Of a DNA stretch of 64,000 nt, positions 47,840 through 63,762 are shown in pieces. This stretch comes from G965240365 sp965240365 (lineage in GTDB: Bacteria; Pseudomonadota; Gammaproteobacteria; Eutrophobiales; Eutrophobiaceae). Under the pieces are notes generated by a model that searched no databases, had not been told where the DNA came from, and saw nothing but the letters and a program-made list of their open reading frames with translations. The position numbers and the translations under genes are program-made. The DNA lies in NCBI GenBank assembly GCA_965240365.1, contig OZ251218.1, positions 2,542,001-2,606,000 on the forward strand, written 5' to 3'. Every line of letters starts with the position of its first letter. Within the stretch, counting starts at the first letter, position 1.

Positions 47840-48535
47840 ATGGCAAAACCGTCCAGGCGCAACAGGGCCTGCGAGGAAAAACTGGAACCCGGCAGGGCCT
47901 ATGCCATCAAGGACGCCCTGCAACTGTTAAAAGATTTGCCCAGCGTAAAATTTGACGAATCCGTGGATGTCGCCGTCAATCTCGGCGTGGATGCGCGCAA
48001 GTCGGACCAGCAGGTGCGCGGTTCGACGGTATTGCCAAAGGGCACGGGCAAGACAGTCCGGGTCGCGGTGTTTGCCCAGGGCGAGCACGCCGCGGCGGCC
48101 GCGGCGGCCGGGGCCGATGCCGTCGGCCTTGAAGATCTGGCCGAATCCATGCAAAAGGGCGCTATTGATTTTGGCGTGGTCATCGCCACGCCCGATGCCA
48201 TGCCGGTGGTGGGCAGACTCGGCCGGATCCTCGGGCCGCGCGGTCTGATGCCGAACCCGAAAGTGGGGACGGTCACGCAGGATGTCAAACAGGCCGTGGC
48301 CAATGCCAAAGGCGGCCAGGTGCGTTACCGCACGGACAAGAACGGCATCATTCATTGCCCGATAGGCAAGCTGTCCTTTGCGGTTGACGCGCTGATTGAA
48401 AATTTGCGTTCCCTGTTGAGCGATCTGAACAAGGCCAAACCCGGTTCAAGCAAGGGCATTTATCTTAAAAAAGTCAGTCTGTCAACGACAATGGGGCCGG
48501 GTGTGCTGATTGACCAGGCCAGCCTGTCTGAATGA
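47840..48535 (+). CDS. rplA: 50S ribosomal protein L1
   Basis: L1 forms the mobile stalk at the E site and represses its own operon in relatives by binding mRNA near the start of rplK. The 231-residue protein shows ESVDVAVNLGVDARKSDQQV, VRGSTVLPKGTGK and GPRGLMPNPKVGTVT. Length is normal. Confidence 0.98.
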   Translation: MAKPSRRNRACEEKLEPGRAYAIKDALQLLKDLPSVKFDESVDVAVNLGVDARKSDQQVRGSTVLPKGTGKTVRVAVFAQGEHAAAAAAAGADAVGLEDLAESMQKGAIDFGVVIATPDAMPVVGRLGRILGPRGLMPNPKVGTVTQDVKQAVANAKGGQVRYRTDKNGIIHCPIGKLSFAVDALIENLRSLLSDLNKAKPGSSKGIYLKKVSLSTTMGPGVLIDQASLSE

Positions 48536-48588
48536 TTCTGCCGGTTGATCCAGCGACATTATAAACGGCCCTAATTAAGGAGACTAAA

Positions 48589-49116
48589 GTGAGTCTGACT
48601 CTTGATGCAAAAAAGGCGATCGTGGCGGAGGTGGCCGGTGTTGCGGCCGAGGCCCCGGCCGCGGTCGCGGCCGAGTATATCGGTCTTACGGTGGCGGAAA
48701 TGACCGGCTTGCGTAACGCGGCCCGCGCCGCCGGCGTCTATCTCAGGGTGGTACGCAATACCCTGGTTCGGCGCGCCCTGGAAAATACGCGCTTTGAGTG
48801 TATGCGCGCCGGTCTGGCCGGACCGCTGGTGCTGGCATTTTCCGGCGCCGAACCCGGCAGCGCGGCCCGGGTCGTGCGTGATTTTGCCGAGGACAATGAC
48901 AAACTGGTGGTGAAACTTGTGGCCCTGGACGGGAAATTGCTGGAACCGTCCGAACTCGGCCGCCTGGCCAGTATGCCCTCTCTTGACGAGGCCCGCGCCC
49001 AGTTACTCGGATTATTTTCCGCCCCGTTACAGGGCTTTGTGCGTACCCTGGCAGAACCGCCGGCAAGTCTGGCCCGGGTTCTGGCCGCAAAACGCGATCA
49101 GGCCGCCGCGGCCTGA
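48589..49116 (+). CDS. rplJ: 50S ribosomal protein L10
   Basis: L10 anchors L7/L12 dimers to the ribosome. The 175-residue protein has the L10 N-terminal domain (KKAIVAEVAGVAAEA, YIGLTVAEMTGLRNAARAAG, then VVRNTLVRRAL). The C-terminal helix binds L12. GTG start preceded by AAGGAGA. It forms a pair with rplL; autoregulation by L10-L12 in the leader is typical of the family and not visible here. Confidence 0.97.
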   Translation: MSLTLDAKKAIVAEVAGVAAEAPAAVAAEYIGLTVAEMTGLRNAARAAGVYLRVVRNTLVRRALENTRFECMRAGLAGPLVLAFSGAEPGSAARVVRDFAEDNDKLVVKLVALDGKLLEPSELGRLASMPSLDEARAQLLGLFSAPLQGFVRTLAEPPASLARVLAAKRDQAAAA

Positions 49117-49164
49117 AGCGACGCTTTTTATCAGTCTGGTTTTTATTTTTTGGAGGAAATTAAA

Positions 49165-49545
49165 ATGGCCGTTTCACGCGAAGAAATCAAACAGGCGCTG
49201 GGCCAGATGCCGGTGCTTGAATTGGTTGATCTCATCAAGGAACTCGAAGACGAATGGGGGGTTTCGGCCGCCCAGCCGGTCGCGGTTGCGGCCCCGGCCG
49301 CTGCCGCCGGCGAGGGGGGCGCGGCCGAGGAGCAAACCGAATTCGATGTCGTCCTGGCCGGTTTCGGCGACGCCAAGATGGCCGTGATCAAGGCAGTGCG
49401 CGGCGTGACCACCCTCGGCCTGAAAGAAGCCAAGGATCTGGTGGTCGGCGCGCCCTCGGTCGTCAAGGAGGCCATCGGCAAGGAGGAAGCGGAGGAGATC
49501 AAGAAGCAGCTTGAGGAAGCCGGCGCATCCGTTGAAATTAAATAA
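49165..49545 (+). CDS. rplL: 50S ribosomal protein L7/L12
   Basis: The 126-residue stalk protein has an N-terminal dimerisation helix pair (VLELVDLIKELEDEWG), an Ala-rich hinge (VAVAAPAAAAGEGG) and the C-terminal factor-binding domain (KMAVIKAVRGVTTLGLKEAK). The ATG at 49165 follows GGAGGAAA; an upstream TTG is part of that binding site. A 190-base GC-rich gap with potential stems separates it from rpoB, where processing or attenuation occurs in relatives. Confidence 0.98.
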   Translation: MAVSREEIKQALGQMPVLELVDLIKELEDEWGVSAAQPVAVAAPAAAAGEGGAAEEQTEFDVVLAGFGDAKMAVIKAVRGVTTLGLKEAKDLVVGAPSVVKEAIGKEEAEEIKKQLEEAGASVEIK

Positions 49546-49736
49546 TCCCGTTTATGTAAGCCTGATCAGCCGGGCGGGGCGGTATTGCGCCCGCCTGCCG
49601 GTCCCTGGCCGGTTAAATTCAGACGGGATGTTCGCTCGTTACCGTAACTCCGGGTCAAGCGGCAAGCGCCCGCGCCCTGCGGGGGCCCGCCGGTTTAACG
49701 GCGACCCGAATCAACAGACTTTAAAGAGTAATTGCA

Positions 49737-52700
49737 ATGGCCTATTCCTACACTGAAAAAAAGCGCATCCGCAAGGATTTCGGCAAGCGTCCGCATATTC
49801 TTGAGGTGCCCTATCTGGTAGCGACCCAGATTGAGTCTTTCGATCGCTTTTTGCAGGCCGACGCCGACCCGGGAAAACGCGCCGATACCGGTTTACAGGC
49901 GGCCTTCAAATCGGTCTTTCCGATCGCCAGTTTCTCCGGCAACGCGGCGCTGGAATTCGTTAGTTACAAGCTGGGCGCGCCCGTCTTTGATGTCAAGGAA
50001 TGTCAACTCAGGGGCCTGACCTATGCGGCCTCATTGCGGGTCAAGGCGCGCCTCGTCATTTATGACAAAGAGGCCAAGGCCAGCAAAAAGGCCGTCAAGG
50101 ACATCCGCGAACAGGAAGTCTATATGGGCGAGATGCCGCTCATGACCCGTACCGGCACCTTTGTCATCAACGGCACCGAGCGCGTCATCGTCTCGCAGAT
50201 GCACCGCTCGCCCGGCGTATTCTTTGAGCATGACAAGGGCAAGACCCATTCCTCGGGCAAGCTGCTGTACTCGGCCAGGGTTATCCCGTACCGCGGTTCA
50301 TGGCTGGACCTGGAATTCGATCCCAAAGACCTGCTCTATTGCCGCATTGACCGGCGCAGAAAGATCCATGCGACCATTTTGCTGCGCGCCCTCGGTTACA
50401 GCACCAGCGAGATGCTCGATATCTTTTTTGACAGTGACGCCTTCAAGGTGACGGCCGCGGGTATCAGCCTGGAACTGGTCATGGATCGCCTGCGCGGCGA
50501 GACGGCGGCCTTTGATATCAAGGACAAGAAGGGCAATGTGATCGTCGCCAGGGAACGCCGCGTCAACGCGGGCCATATTCGCCGGATCGAAAAGGCCGGT
50601 TTGAAGACCCTGCCGGCGCCGGCCGAATTTCTGATCGGCAAGGTGCTCGCCAGAGATATCTTCGATACCGAGACCGGTGAAGTCGAATTTCCGGCCAATA
50701 CCGAAATTACCGAAGAATTGCTGGAAAAAATCAGTGAACGCGAGGGGCTGGAATTCCACACCATCCACACCAATGATCTCGACAATGGCCCTTATATCGC
50801 TGATACCCTGCGCGATGACCCCAGCGCCAGCCAGTTTGAGGCGCAGGTCGAAATCTACCGCGTCATGCGGCCCGGCGAACCGCCGACCAGGGACGCGGCC
50901 GAAAATCTGTTCAAAAATCTGTTCTTCAGCCCGGATCGCTACGACCTGTCCGCGGTCGGCCGCATGAAGTTTAACCGCCGGGTCGGGCGCAAGGCCATTA
51001 CCGGCGAAAGCATCCTTTCCACCGACGACATCATCGCCGTGATGAAGGTCCTGATCGATATTCGCAACGGCAAAGACAGCGTGGACGATATCGATCACCT
51101 GGGTAACCGGCGCATTCGCAGCGTTGGCGAGATGGTGGAAAACCAGTTTCGTATCGGCCTGATCCGGGTCGAGCGGGCCGTCAAGGAACGCCTGAGCCTG
51201 GCCGAATCGGAGGGCCTGATGCCGCAGGAGATCGTCAACGCCAAGCCGGTCTCGGCCGTGATCAAGGAATTTTTCGGTTCCAGCCAGTTATCGCAGTTTA
51301 TGGATCAGAATAATCCGCTCTCGGAAATCACCCACAAGCGGCGCATCTCGGCCCTGGGTCCCGGCGGCCTGACCCGTGAGCGGGCCGGTTTTGAGGTGCG
51401 CGATGTGCATCCCACGCATTATGGCCGCGTGTGCCCGATCGAAACGCCCGAAGGGCCTAATATCGGCCTGATTAATTCCCTGGCCGTTTACGCCAGGACC
51501 AACCGCTACGGCTTTCTGGAGACGCCTTATCGAAAAGTGGTCGAGGGCAGGGTCACAGAGGATATCGAATATCTGTCCGCCATTGAAGAGGGCGATTACA
51601 TGATCGCCCAGGCCAGCGCCACGCTTGATGCCAGCGGCAATCTGCTGGATGAACTCGTGTCCTGTCGGCATCAGAATGAATTTACCATGGCGACCCCCGA
51701 TCGCATCAATTATATGGATGTGTCGCCGCGTCAGATCGTCTCCGTGGCCGCCTCCCTGATCCCGTTTTTGGAACATGACGATGCCAACCGCGCCCTGATG
51801 GGCTCCAACATGCAGCGTCAGGCCGTGCCGACCCTGTGCACCGACAAGCCGCTGGTGGGCACCGGCATGGAAAGAAAGGTGGCGATTGACTCGGGCGTGA
51901 CGGTAATCTCGGAGCGGGGCGGTCTGGTGGACTCCGTTGACGCCAGCCGTATCGTAGTGCGGGTCAATGATGCCGAGGTCGTGGCCGGCGAGCCGGGCGT
52001 TGATATCTATAACCTGACCAAGTACACCCGCTCCAATCAGAATACCTGCATCAACCAGAAGCCGCTGGTCAGGCCCGGCGATCAGGTCGTCAAGGGCGAT
52101 GTCCTGGCCGATGGCCCCTCGACCGACCTGGGCGAACTGGCCCTGGGTCAGAACATGCTGGTCGCCTTCATGCCCTGGAACGGTTATAACTTCGAGGATT
52201 CCATCCTCCTGTCCGAGCGGCTGGTCGAGGAAGACCGCTATACCACGATCCATATTGAGGAACTCACCTGCGTGGCGCGTGACACCAAGCTGGGCCCGGA
52301 AGAGATTTCGTCCGATATTCCCAATGTCAGCGAAAGCGCGCTCGGCAAGCTGGATGAATCCGGTGTCGTGTATATCGGCGCCGAGGTCAATGTCAGCGAT
52401 ATCCTGGTGGGGAAGGTCACGCCCAAGGGCGAGACCCAGCTTACGCCCGAAGAAAAACTGTTGCGCGCGATCTTTGGCGAAAAGGCCTCGGATGTCAAAG
52501 ACACCTCGCTCAGGGTGCCGTCCGGCATGAGCGGCACGGTCATCGACGTGCAGGTCTTCACCCGCGATGGGGTCGAGAAAGACGCGCGCGCCCTGGAGAT
52601 CGAGGAATCCGAGTTAAACAGCGTGCGCAAAGACTTAAATGATCAACTGCGGATCATGGAAGATGGCGTTTATCAGCGCGTGGCAAGATTATTGACGGGT

Positions 52701-53813
52701 CAGGTCGCGGCGGGCGGCCCGGCCGGCCTCGGCGCCGGCGCTACGGTCAGCGCGGACTATCTGCAACAGCTTCCGCGCGAGAAATGGTTTGAGATACGGC
52801 TGCGGGACGATGCCGCCAACCAGCAACTGGAACAGGGCGGGGAACAGTTGCTGACCCTGAAACAGGAATTTGACGGCCGTTTTGAAGAAAAGCGCGCCAA
52901 ATTGACCTCGGGCGATGACCTGGCCCCGGGCGTGCTGAAAATGGTCAAGGTCTATCTCGCGGTCAAACGCCGTATCCAGCCGGGCGACAAGATGGCCGGG
53001 CGGCACGGCAACAAGGGGGTGATCTCGACCATTGTCCCGGTCGAAGACATGCCGCACATGCAGGACGGCACGCCCGTGGACGTGGTGTTAAATCCGCTCG
53101 GGGTGCCTTCCCGGATGAATGTCGGTCAGGTTCTGGAGACCCATCTGGGTTGGGCCGCAAAGGGGGTCGGCATCCGCATCGGTCGGATGCTGGAACGGCA
53201 GGCAAAGATGAGTGAACTGCGTCAATTCCTTGAACAGGTCTATAACACCAGCGGCAACCAGGAAGACCTCGATTCATTCTCGGACGAGGAGCTTAAGGAA
53301 CTGGCGGCCAATCTGAAAAACGGGGTGCCCATGGCGACCCCGGTCTTCGATGGCGCCAGCGAGGCCGAAATCAAGGCCATGCTGAAGCTGGCCGGCCTGC
53401 CGGAAGACGGCCAGACCCGGCTGTATGACGGGCGCACCGGCGAGCCTTTTGACCGCAAGGTCACCGTGGGTTATATGTACATGCTCAAGCTCAACCACCT
53501 GGTTGACGACAAGATGCACGCGCGCTCGACCGGCCCCTACAGCCTCGTGACCCAGCAGCCTTTGGGCGGCAAGGCCCAGTTTGGCGGGCAGCGCTTCGGC
53601 GAGATGGAAGTCTGGGCGCTGGAGGCCTATGGCGCGGCCTATACCCTGCAGGAAATGCTGACGGTGAAGTCGGACGATGTCAACGGCCGCACCAAGATGT
53701 ATAAAAACATCGTTGACGGCTATCATCAGATGGAGGCCGGGATGCCCGAATCTTTCAATGTGCTGGTAAAGGAAATTCGTTCGCTCGGTATTGATATCGA
53801 GTTGGAACCCTAG
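49737..53813 (+). CDS. rpoB: RNA polymerase subunit beta
   Basis: Catalytic beta subunit; 1358 residues. The N-terminus MAYSYTEKKRIRKDFGKR matches gammaproteobacterial RpoB. The rifampicin-binding region is wild type in form: FFGSSQLSQFMDQNNPLSEI and THKRRISALGPGGL. The C-terminus IRSLGIDIELEP is complete. Start ATG at 49737. Codon use here is the genome's GC-rich standard, a useful contrast to tuf. Confidence 0.99.
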   Translation: MAYSYTEKKRIRKDFGKRPHILEVPYLVATQIESFDRFLQADADPGKRADTGLQAAFKSVFPIASFSGNAALEFVSYKLGAPVFDVKECQLRGLTYAASLRVKARLVIYDKEAKASKKAVKDIREQEVYMGEMPLMTRTGTFVINGTERVIVSQMHRSPGVFFEHDKGKTHSSGKLLYSARVIPYRGSWLDLEFDPKDLLYCRIDRRRKIHATILLRALGYSTSEMLDIFFDSDAFKVTAAGISLELVMDRLRGETAAFDIKDKKGNVIVARERRVNAGHIRRIEKAGLKTLPAPAEFLIGKVLARDIFDTETGEVEFPANTEITEELLEKISEREGLEFHTIHTNDLDNGPYIADTLRDDPSASQFEAQVEIYRVMRPGEPPTRDAAENLFKNLFFSPDRYDLSAVGRMKFNRRVGRKAITGESILSTDDIIAVMKVLIDIRNGKDSVDDIDHLGNRRIRSVGEMVENQFRIGLIRVERAVKERLSLAESEGLMPQEIVNAKPVSAVIKEFFGSSQLSQFMDQNNPLSEITHKRRISALGPGGLTRERAGFEVRDVHPTHYGRVCPIETPEGPNIGLINSLAVYARTNRYGFLETPYRKVVEGRVTEDIEYLSAIEEGDYMIAQASATLDASGNLLDELVSCRHQNEFTMATPDRINYMDVSPRQIVSVAASLIPFLEHDDANRALMGSNMQRQAVPTLCTDKPLVGTGMERKVAIDSGVTVISERGGLVDSVDASRIVVRVNDAEVVAGEPGVDIYNLTKYTRSNQNTCINQKPLVRPGDQVVKGDVLADGPSTDLGELALGQNMLVAFMPWNGYNFEDSILLSERLVEEDRYTTIHIEELTCVARDTKLGPEEISSDIPNVSESALGKLDESGVVYIGAEVNVSDILVGKVTPKGETQLTPEEKLLRAIFGEKASDVKDTSLRVPSGMSGTVIDVQVFTRDGVEKDARALEIEESELNSVRKDLNDQLRIMEDGVYQRVARLLTGQVAAGGPAGLGAGATVSADYLQQLPREKWFEIRLRDDAANQQLEQGGEQLLTLKQEFDGRFEEKRAKLTSGDDLAPGVLKMVKVYLAVKRRIQPGDKMAGRHGNKGVISTIVPVEDMPHMQDGTPVDVVLNPLGVPSRMNVGQVLETHLGWAAKGVGIRIGRMLERQAKMSELRQFLEQVYNTSGNQEDLDSFSDEELKELAANLKNGVPMATPVFDGASEAEIKAMLKLAGLPEDGQTRLYDGRTGEPFDRKVTVGYMYMLKLNHLVDDKMHARSTGPYSLVTQQPLGGKAQFGGQRFGEMEVWALEAYGAAYTLQEMLTVKSDDVNGRTKMYKNIVDGYHQMEAGMPESFNVLVKEIRSLGIDIELEP

Positions 53814-53898
53814 GCCCTAGCCTGATCCGGCAATGAACTGATATGAATATGCTTAAATCCGGGCCGTGGCCCGCACCAATCTCCGCAGGAGGTCAACC

Positions 53899-58131
<4,233 letters not shown>

Positions 58132-58527
58132 GGCGGCGCTGAATAATCCATGCAGGACATACAAAATTAAAAAGAAAGCTGAAAAATAAGCCCGGAAATA
58201 AGCCAGATGTCGCTTGACAGCGGCCGTATCAAGGACATAGAATCCCGGCCTCTTTGACAGGCCGGTTCCAGTTTGCCGATCTGCCGTTTTATTTTTTATT
58301 GGCAATACCGGCAAATGCCGAAACGCCGGGCCGCATCCCCAGGATATCCGAAGAATCTTCTCCGCCTATCCGCGCCGAATGACAGACATATCGACCGCTA
58401 CAGGATATGTCCGGTTTGGATAGTGGGGTGTCTGTGCATTTTATTAACCTTATGAAACCCTGAAAGCGATTGAGGCAATCCGGCCCGCGGCCGCTTTTCA
58501 GAGTTTCCATAAACCTGAAGAATTTTT
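58132..58527. other. Intergenic region between rpoC and rpsL
   Basis: Nearly 400 bases without a gene. It contains the candidate str-operon promoter (58214-58243), a short TTTGACAGGCCGG repeat of the same word after it (58253-58264) and no obvious terminator for rpoC. Confidence 0.6.
58214..58243 (+). promoter_or_regulatory. Candidate sigma70 promoter of the str operon
   Basis: Perfect TTGACA (58214-58219), 18-base spacer, TAGAAT (58238-58243). The leader to rpsL would be about 280 bases. Confidence 0.7.
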
Positions 58528-58902
58528 ATGGCGACGATAAACCAGTTAGTCAGGAAGCCGCGCAAGCGGCAACGTGTCAAGAGCAACGTGCCGGCCCTGG
58601 AGGCCTGCCCGCAAAAGCGCGGTGTCTGCACCCGTGTCTATACCACGGCGCCCAAAAAACCGAACTCGGCGCTCCGTAAGGTGGCCCGCGTCAGGCTGAC
58701 CAATGGTCAGGAGGTCACCACTTACATCGGCGGTGAAGGGCACAATCTGCAGGAACATTCCGTGATCCTGATCCGGGGCGGGCGGGTCAAGGACCTGCCC
58801 GGCGTGCGTTACCATACCGTGCGCGGCACCCTGGACACCTCCGGTGTTAATGACAGAAAACAGGGCCGTTCAAAATACGGCGTCAAGCGCCCCCGCTCCT
58901 GA
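58528..58902 (+). CDS. rpsL: 30S ribosomal protein S12
   Basis: S12 guards decoding accuracy. The 124-residue protein starts MATINQLVRKPRKRQ and holds TTAPKKPNSALRKVARVRL (the streptomycin-site Lys is wild type) and RGGRVKDLPGVRYH. First gene of the str operon. Confidence 0.99.
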   Translation: MATINQLVRKPRKRQRVKSNVPALEACPQKRGVCTRVYTTAPKKPNSALRKVARVRLTNGQEVTTYIGGEGHNLQEHSVILIRGGRVKDLPGVRYHTVRGTLDTSGVNDRKQGRSKYGVKRPRS

Positions 58903-58925
58903 TAAAAAACAGGAACCGTTGACCC

Positions 58926-59396
58926 ATGTCCAGAAGACACGCCGCCGATAAAAGGGATATCCTGCCGGACCCGAAGTATGACGATAAGGTGCTGGCCAAG
59001 TTTATCAATATCATTATGCGCAGCGGCAAGAAGTCCGTTGCCGAAAAGATTGTCTATGGCGCGCTCGCCGAGATCGGCGCCAGGGGCAAGCCGGAACCGC
59101 TTGAGGTGTTCGGCAAGGCGCTTGAAAACGTCCGCCCGATCGTCGAGGTGAAATCGCGTCGGGTCGGCGGCGCGACCTATCAGATCCCGGTCGAGATTCG
59201 TTCGGATCGCAGCCTCACGCTGGCCATGCGCTGGATCGTGGACGGCGCCAAAAGCCGCTCCGAGAAAAATATGGGCCTGCGCCTGGCCGGGGAATTAATG
59301 GAAGCCTTTGAAAATCGCGGCGCCGCGATCAAAAAGCGCGAAGACACCCACCGCATGGCCGAGGCCAACAAGGCCTTCTCGCATTACCGCTGGTAA
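58926..59396 (+). CDS. rpsG: 30S ribosomal protein S7
   Basis: S7 nucleates 30S head assembly. The 156-residue protein shows PDPKYDDKVLAKFINIIMR, VEVKSRRVGGATYQIPVE and ends EANKAFSHYRW. Normal size; 23 bases after rpsL. Confidence 0.99.
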   Translation: MSRRHAADKRDILPDPKYDDKVLAKFINIIMRSGKKSVAEKIVYGALAEIGARGKPEPLEVFGKALENVRPIVEVKSRRVGGATYQIPVEIRSDRSLTLAMRWIVDGAKSRSEKNMGLRLAGELMEAFENRGAAIKKREDTHRMAEANKAFSHYRW

Positions 59397-59423
59397 GCAA
59401 CCTTGACTGTTCCACAGGCAGCG

Positions 59424-61526
<2,103 letters not shown>

Positions 61527-61577
61527 GTATCCCGCTTACAATAATTCCGAGTCAAAAACAGCAAGAGGTAAAAAGTC

Positions 61578-62768
61578 GTGTCGAAAGAGAAATTTGAAAG
61601 GAGCAAGCCGCATGTGAACGTGGGCACGATAGGGCATGTGGATCATGGCAAGACGACGCTGACGGCGGCGATAACGAAGGTGATGGGTGAGAAGCACGGT
61701 GGTGAGTTCAAGGCCTATGAGCAGATAGACAATGCGCCGGAAGAGCGTGAGCGGGGTATAACGATAGCGACGGCGCATGTGGAATACGAAAGTGAGGCGC
61801 GTCATTATGCGCATGTGGACTGTCCGGGTCATGCGGACTATGTGAAGAACATGATAACGGGCGCGGCGCAGATGGATGGCGCGGTGCTGGTGTGCAGCGC
61901 GGCGGACGGGCCGATGCCGCAGACGCGGGAGCATATCCTGCTGTCGCGTCAGGTGGGTGTGCCGTTCATTGTGGTGTATCTGAACAAGGCGGATCAGGTG
62001 GACGATGCGGATTTGCTGGAGTTGGTTGAGATGGAAGTGCGGGAACTGCTGGACAGTTATGATTTTCCTGGAGATGAGACGCCGATAGTGACGGGTTCTG
62101 CGCTGAAGGCGCTGGAAGGGGACACGGGCGAGTTGGGCATTCCGTCGATTGAGAAGCTGGTGTCGGAGATGGATCGTTACTTTCCGGTGCCAGAGCGTCC
62201 GGTGTCGCAGCCTTTTTTGATGCCGATAGAGGATGTGTTCAGCATTTCGGGCCGGGGCACGGTGGTGACGGGCCGGGTGGAGCGTGGCGTGATCAAGGTG
62301 GGTGAAGAGATAGAGATCGTGGGCATCAAGGCGACGCAGAAGACGACCTGTACGGGCGTGGAGATGTTCCGCAAGCTGCTGGACGAGGGTCAGGCGGGGG
62401 ATAACGTGGGGGTGTTGTTGCGTGGCACCAAGCGTGAAGAGGTGGAGCGTGGCCAGGTGCTGTGTGTGCCGGGTTCGATAACGCCGCACACGCATTTTGA
62501 GGCGGAGGTGTATGTGTTGAGCAAGGAAGAGGGGGGCCGGCATACGCCGTTCTTTAACAACTACCGGCCGCAGTTTTACTTTCGGACGACGGATGTGACG
62601 GGTGCGGTGACGTTGCCGGAGGGTACGGAGATGGTGATGCCCGGGGACAATGTGCAGATTAGCGTGCAGTTGATAGCGCCGATAGCGATGGAAGAGGGGC
62701 TGCGCTTTGCGATACGCGAGGGCGGCCGCACCGTGGGCGCCGGCGTGGTCTCCAAGATTATTGAGTAA
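61578..62768 (+). CDS. tuf: Elongation factor Tu, copy 2
   Basis: Same 396-residue protein as copy 1 (45096-46286), with a few silent base differences. The shared sequence extends about 20 bases upstream of the GTG (AGCAAGAGGTAAAAAGTC), then ends abruptly, marking the conversion tract. It shows the same ATA-rich codon use. This copy is in the canonical str-operon position and runs, five bases later, straight into rpsJ, so the str and S10 operons are joined. Confidence 0.98.
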   Translation: MSKEKFERSKPHVNVGTIGHVDHGKTTLTAAITKVMGEKHGGEFKAYEQIDNAPEERERGITIATAHVEYESEARHYAHVDCPGHADYVKNMITGAAQMDGAVLVCSAADGPMPQTREHILLSRQVGVPFIVVYLNKADQVDDADLLELVEMEVRELLDSYDFPGDETPIVTGSALKALEGDTGELGIPSIEKLVSEMDRYFPVPERPVSQPFLMPIEDVFSISGRGTVVTGRVERGVIKVGEEIEIVGIKATQKTTCTGVEMFRKLLDEGQAGDNVGVLLRGTKREEVERGQVLCVPGSITPHTHFEAEVYVLSKEEGGRHTPFFNNYRPQFYFRTTDVTGAVTLPEGTEMVMPGDNVQISVQLIAPIAMEEGLRFAIREGGRTVGAGVVSKIIE

Positions 62769-62773
62769 ACCCG

Positions 62774-63106
62774 ATGGCGCAGCAGCAAGTTATTCGAATT
62801 CGCCTCAAGGCCTTTGATCATCGCCTGATCGACCAGTCGACCCGGGAGATCGTCGAGACCGCGCGGCGCACGGGCGCCCGGATCAAGGGCCCGATACCGT
62901 TGCCGACCAAAAAGGAACGGTTCACGGTATTGATTTCGCCGCATGTCAACAAGGACGCGCGCGATCAGTACGAGATTCGGACGCACAAGCGCCTGCTGGA
63001 TATCGTTAATCCAACACCCAAGACCGTCGATGCCCTGATGAAACTGGATCTGGCGGCCGGGGTCGATGTGCAGATCAAACAAATTATGCTCAACGGACAG
63101 AAATAG
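62774..63106 (+). CDS. rpsJ: 30S ribosomal protein S10
   Basis: S10 (also NusE in antitermination). The 110-residue protein contains RIRLKAFDHRLIDQ, GPIPLPTKKERFTVLISPHV and DQYEIRTHKRLLDIV. It has a short C-terminal extension (KQIMLNGQK) beyond the usual VDVQI end. Confidence 0.98.
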   Translation: MAQQQVIRIRLKAFDHRLIDQSTREIVETARRTGARIKGPIPLPTKKERFTVLISPHVNKDARDQYEIRTHKRLLDIVNPTPKTVDALMKLDLAAGVDVQIKQIMLNGQK

Positions 63107-63108
63107 CC

Positions 63109-63753
63109 ATGGCGCTCGGAATAGTTGGTCACAAACGCGGTATGACCCGGGTCTTCACCGAAGAAGGGCGCTCGGCGCCCGTGACCGTAGTCGAACTCAG
63201 CCCCAATTACGTGGCCGGCCTGATTACGGCCGAAGGCCGGGGTTACAACGCGATACAGGTGGCCTGGGGCGCAAAAAAGCCGTCTGCCATGAGCAAGGCC
63301 GAGGCGGGTCATTATGCCAGGGCCGAATTGAAGACGGCCGCAGGTCTGCTGGAATACCGGGTCGAAGCGGAAGAACTGGCGCGCTATGCCAGCGGGGCGG
63401 AACTCAAGGCCGATATGTTTGCAGCGGGCCAGAAGGTCGATGTGACCGGTATCACCAACGGCAAGGGCTTTGCCGGCGGGATCAAGCGTCACCATTTCAG
63501 GCATCAGCGCAACACCCACGGCAACTCCCTGTCACACCGGGCGCCGGGTTCAATCGGCCAGTGCCAGACGCCGGGCCGCGTCTTCAAGGGCAAAAAAATG
63601 GCCGGCCAACTGGGTAATGTAAGGCGCACCGCGCAAAACCTGGAACTGGTGCGGGTCGATAAGGAACGCAATCTGCTGCTGATCAAGGGCGCGGTGCCGG
63701 CTACGCGCGGCGGCCGGGTGATCGTTAAACCCGCGGTTAAAGCGAAGCGATAG
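63109..63753 (+). CDS. rplC: 50S ribosomal protein L3
   Basis: L3 is an early 50S assembly protein. The 214-residue protein shows GIVGHKRGMTRVFTEEG, the glutamine-bearing loop SHRAPGSIGQCQTPGRVFKG and the basic HHFRHQRNTHGNSL. Two bases after rpsJ. Confidence 0.98.
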   Translation: MALGIVGHKRGMTRVFTEEGRSAPVTVVELSPNYVAGLITAEGRGYNAIQVAWGAKKPSAMSKAEAGHYARAELKTAAGLLEYRVEAEELARYASGAELKADMFAAGQKVDVTGITNGKGFAGGIKRHHFRHQRNTHGNSLSHRAPGSIGQCQTPGRVFKGKKMAGQLGNVRRTAQNLELVRVDKERNLLLIKGAVPATRGGRVIVKPAVKAKR

Positions 63754-63762
63754 GCGGCCATA

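Noticed and set aside
53866..53898. GTG start for rpoC adding 11 residues
   Set aside because: The perfect AGGAGG lies downstream of this GTG and six bases before TTG 53899, which also gives the conserved MKDL N-terminus.
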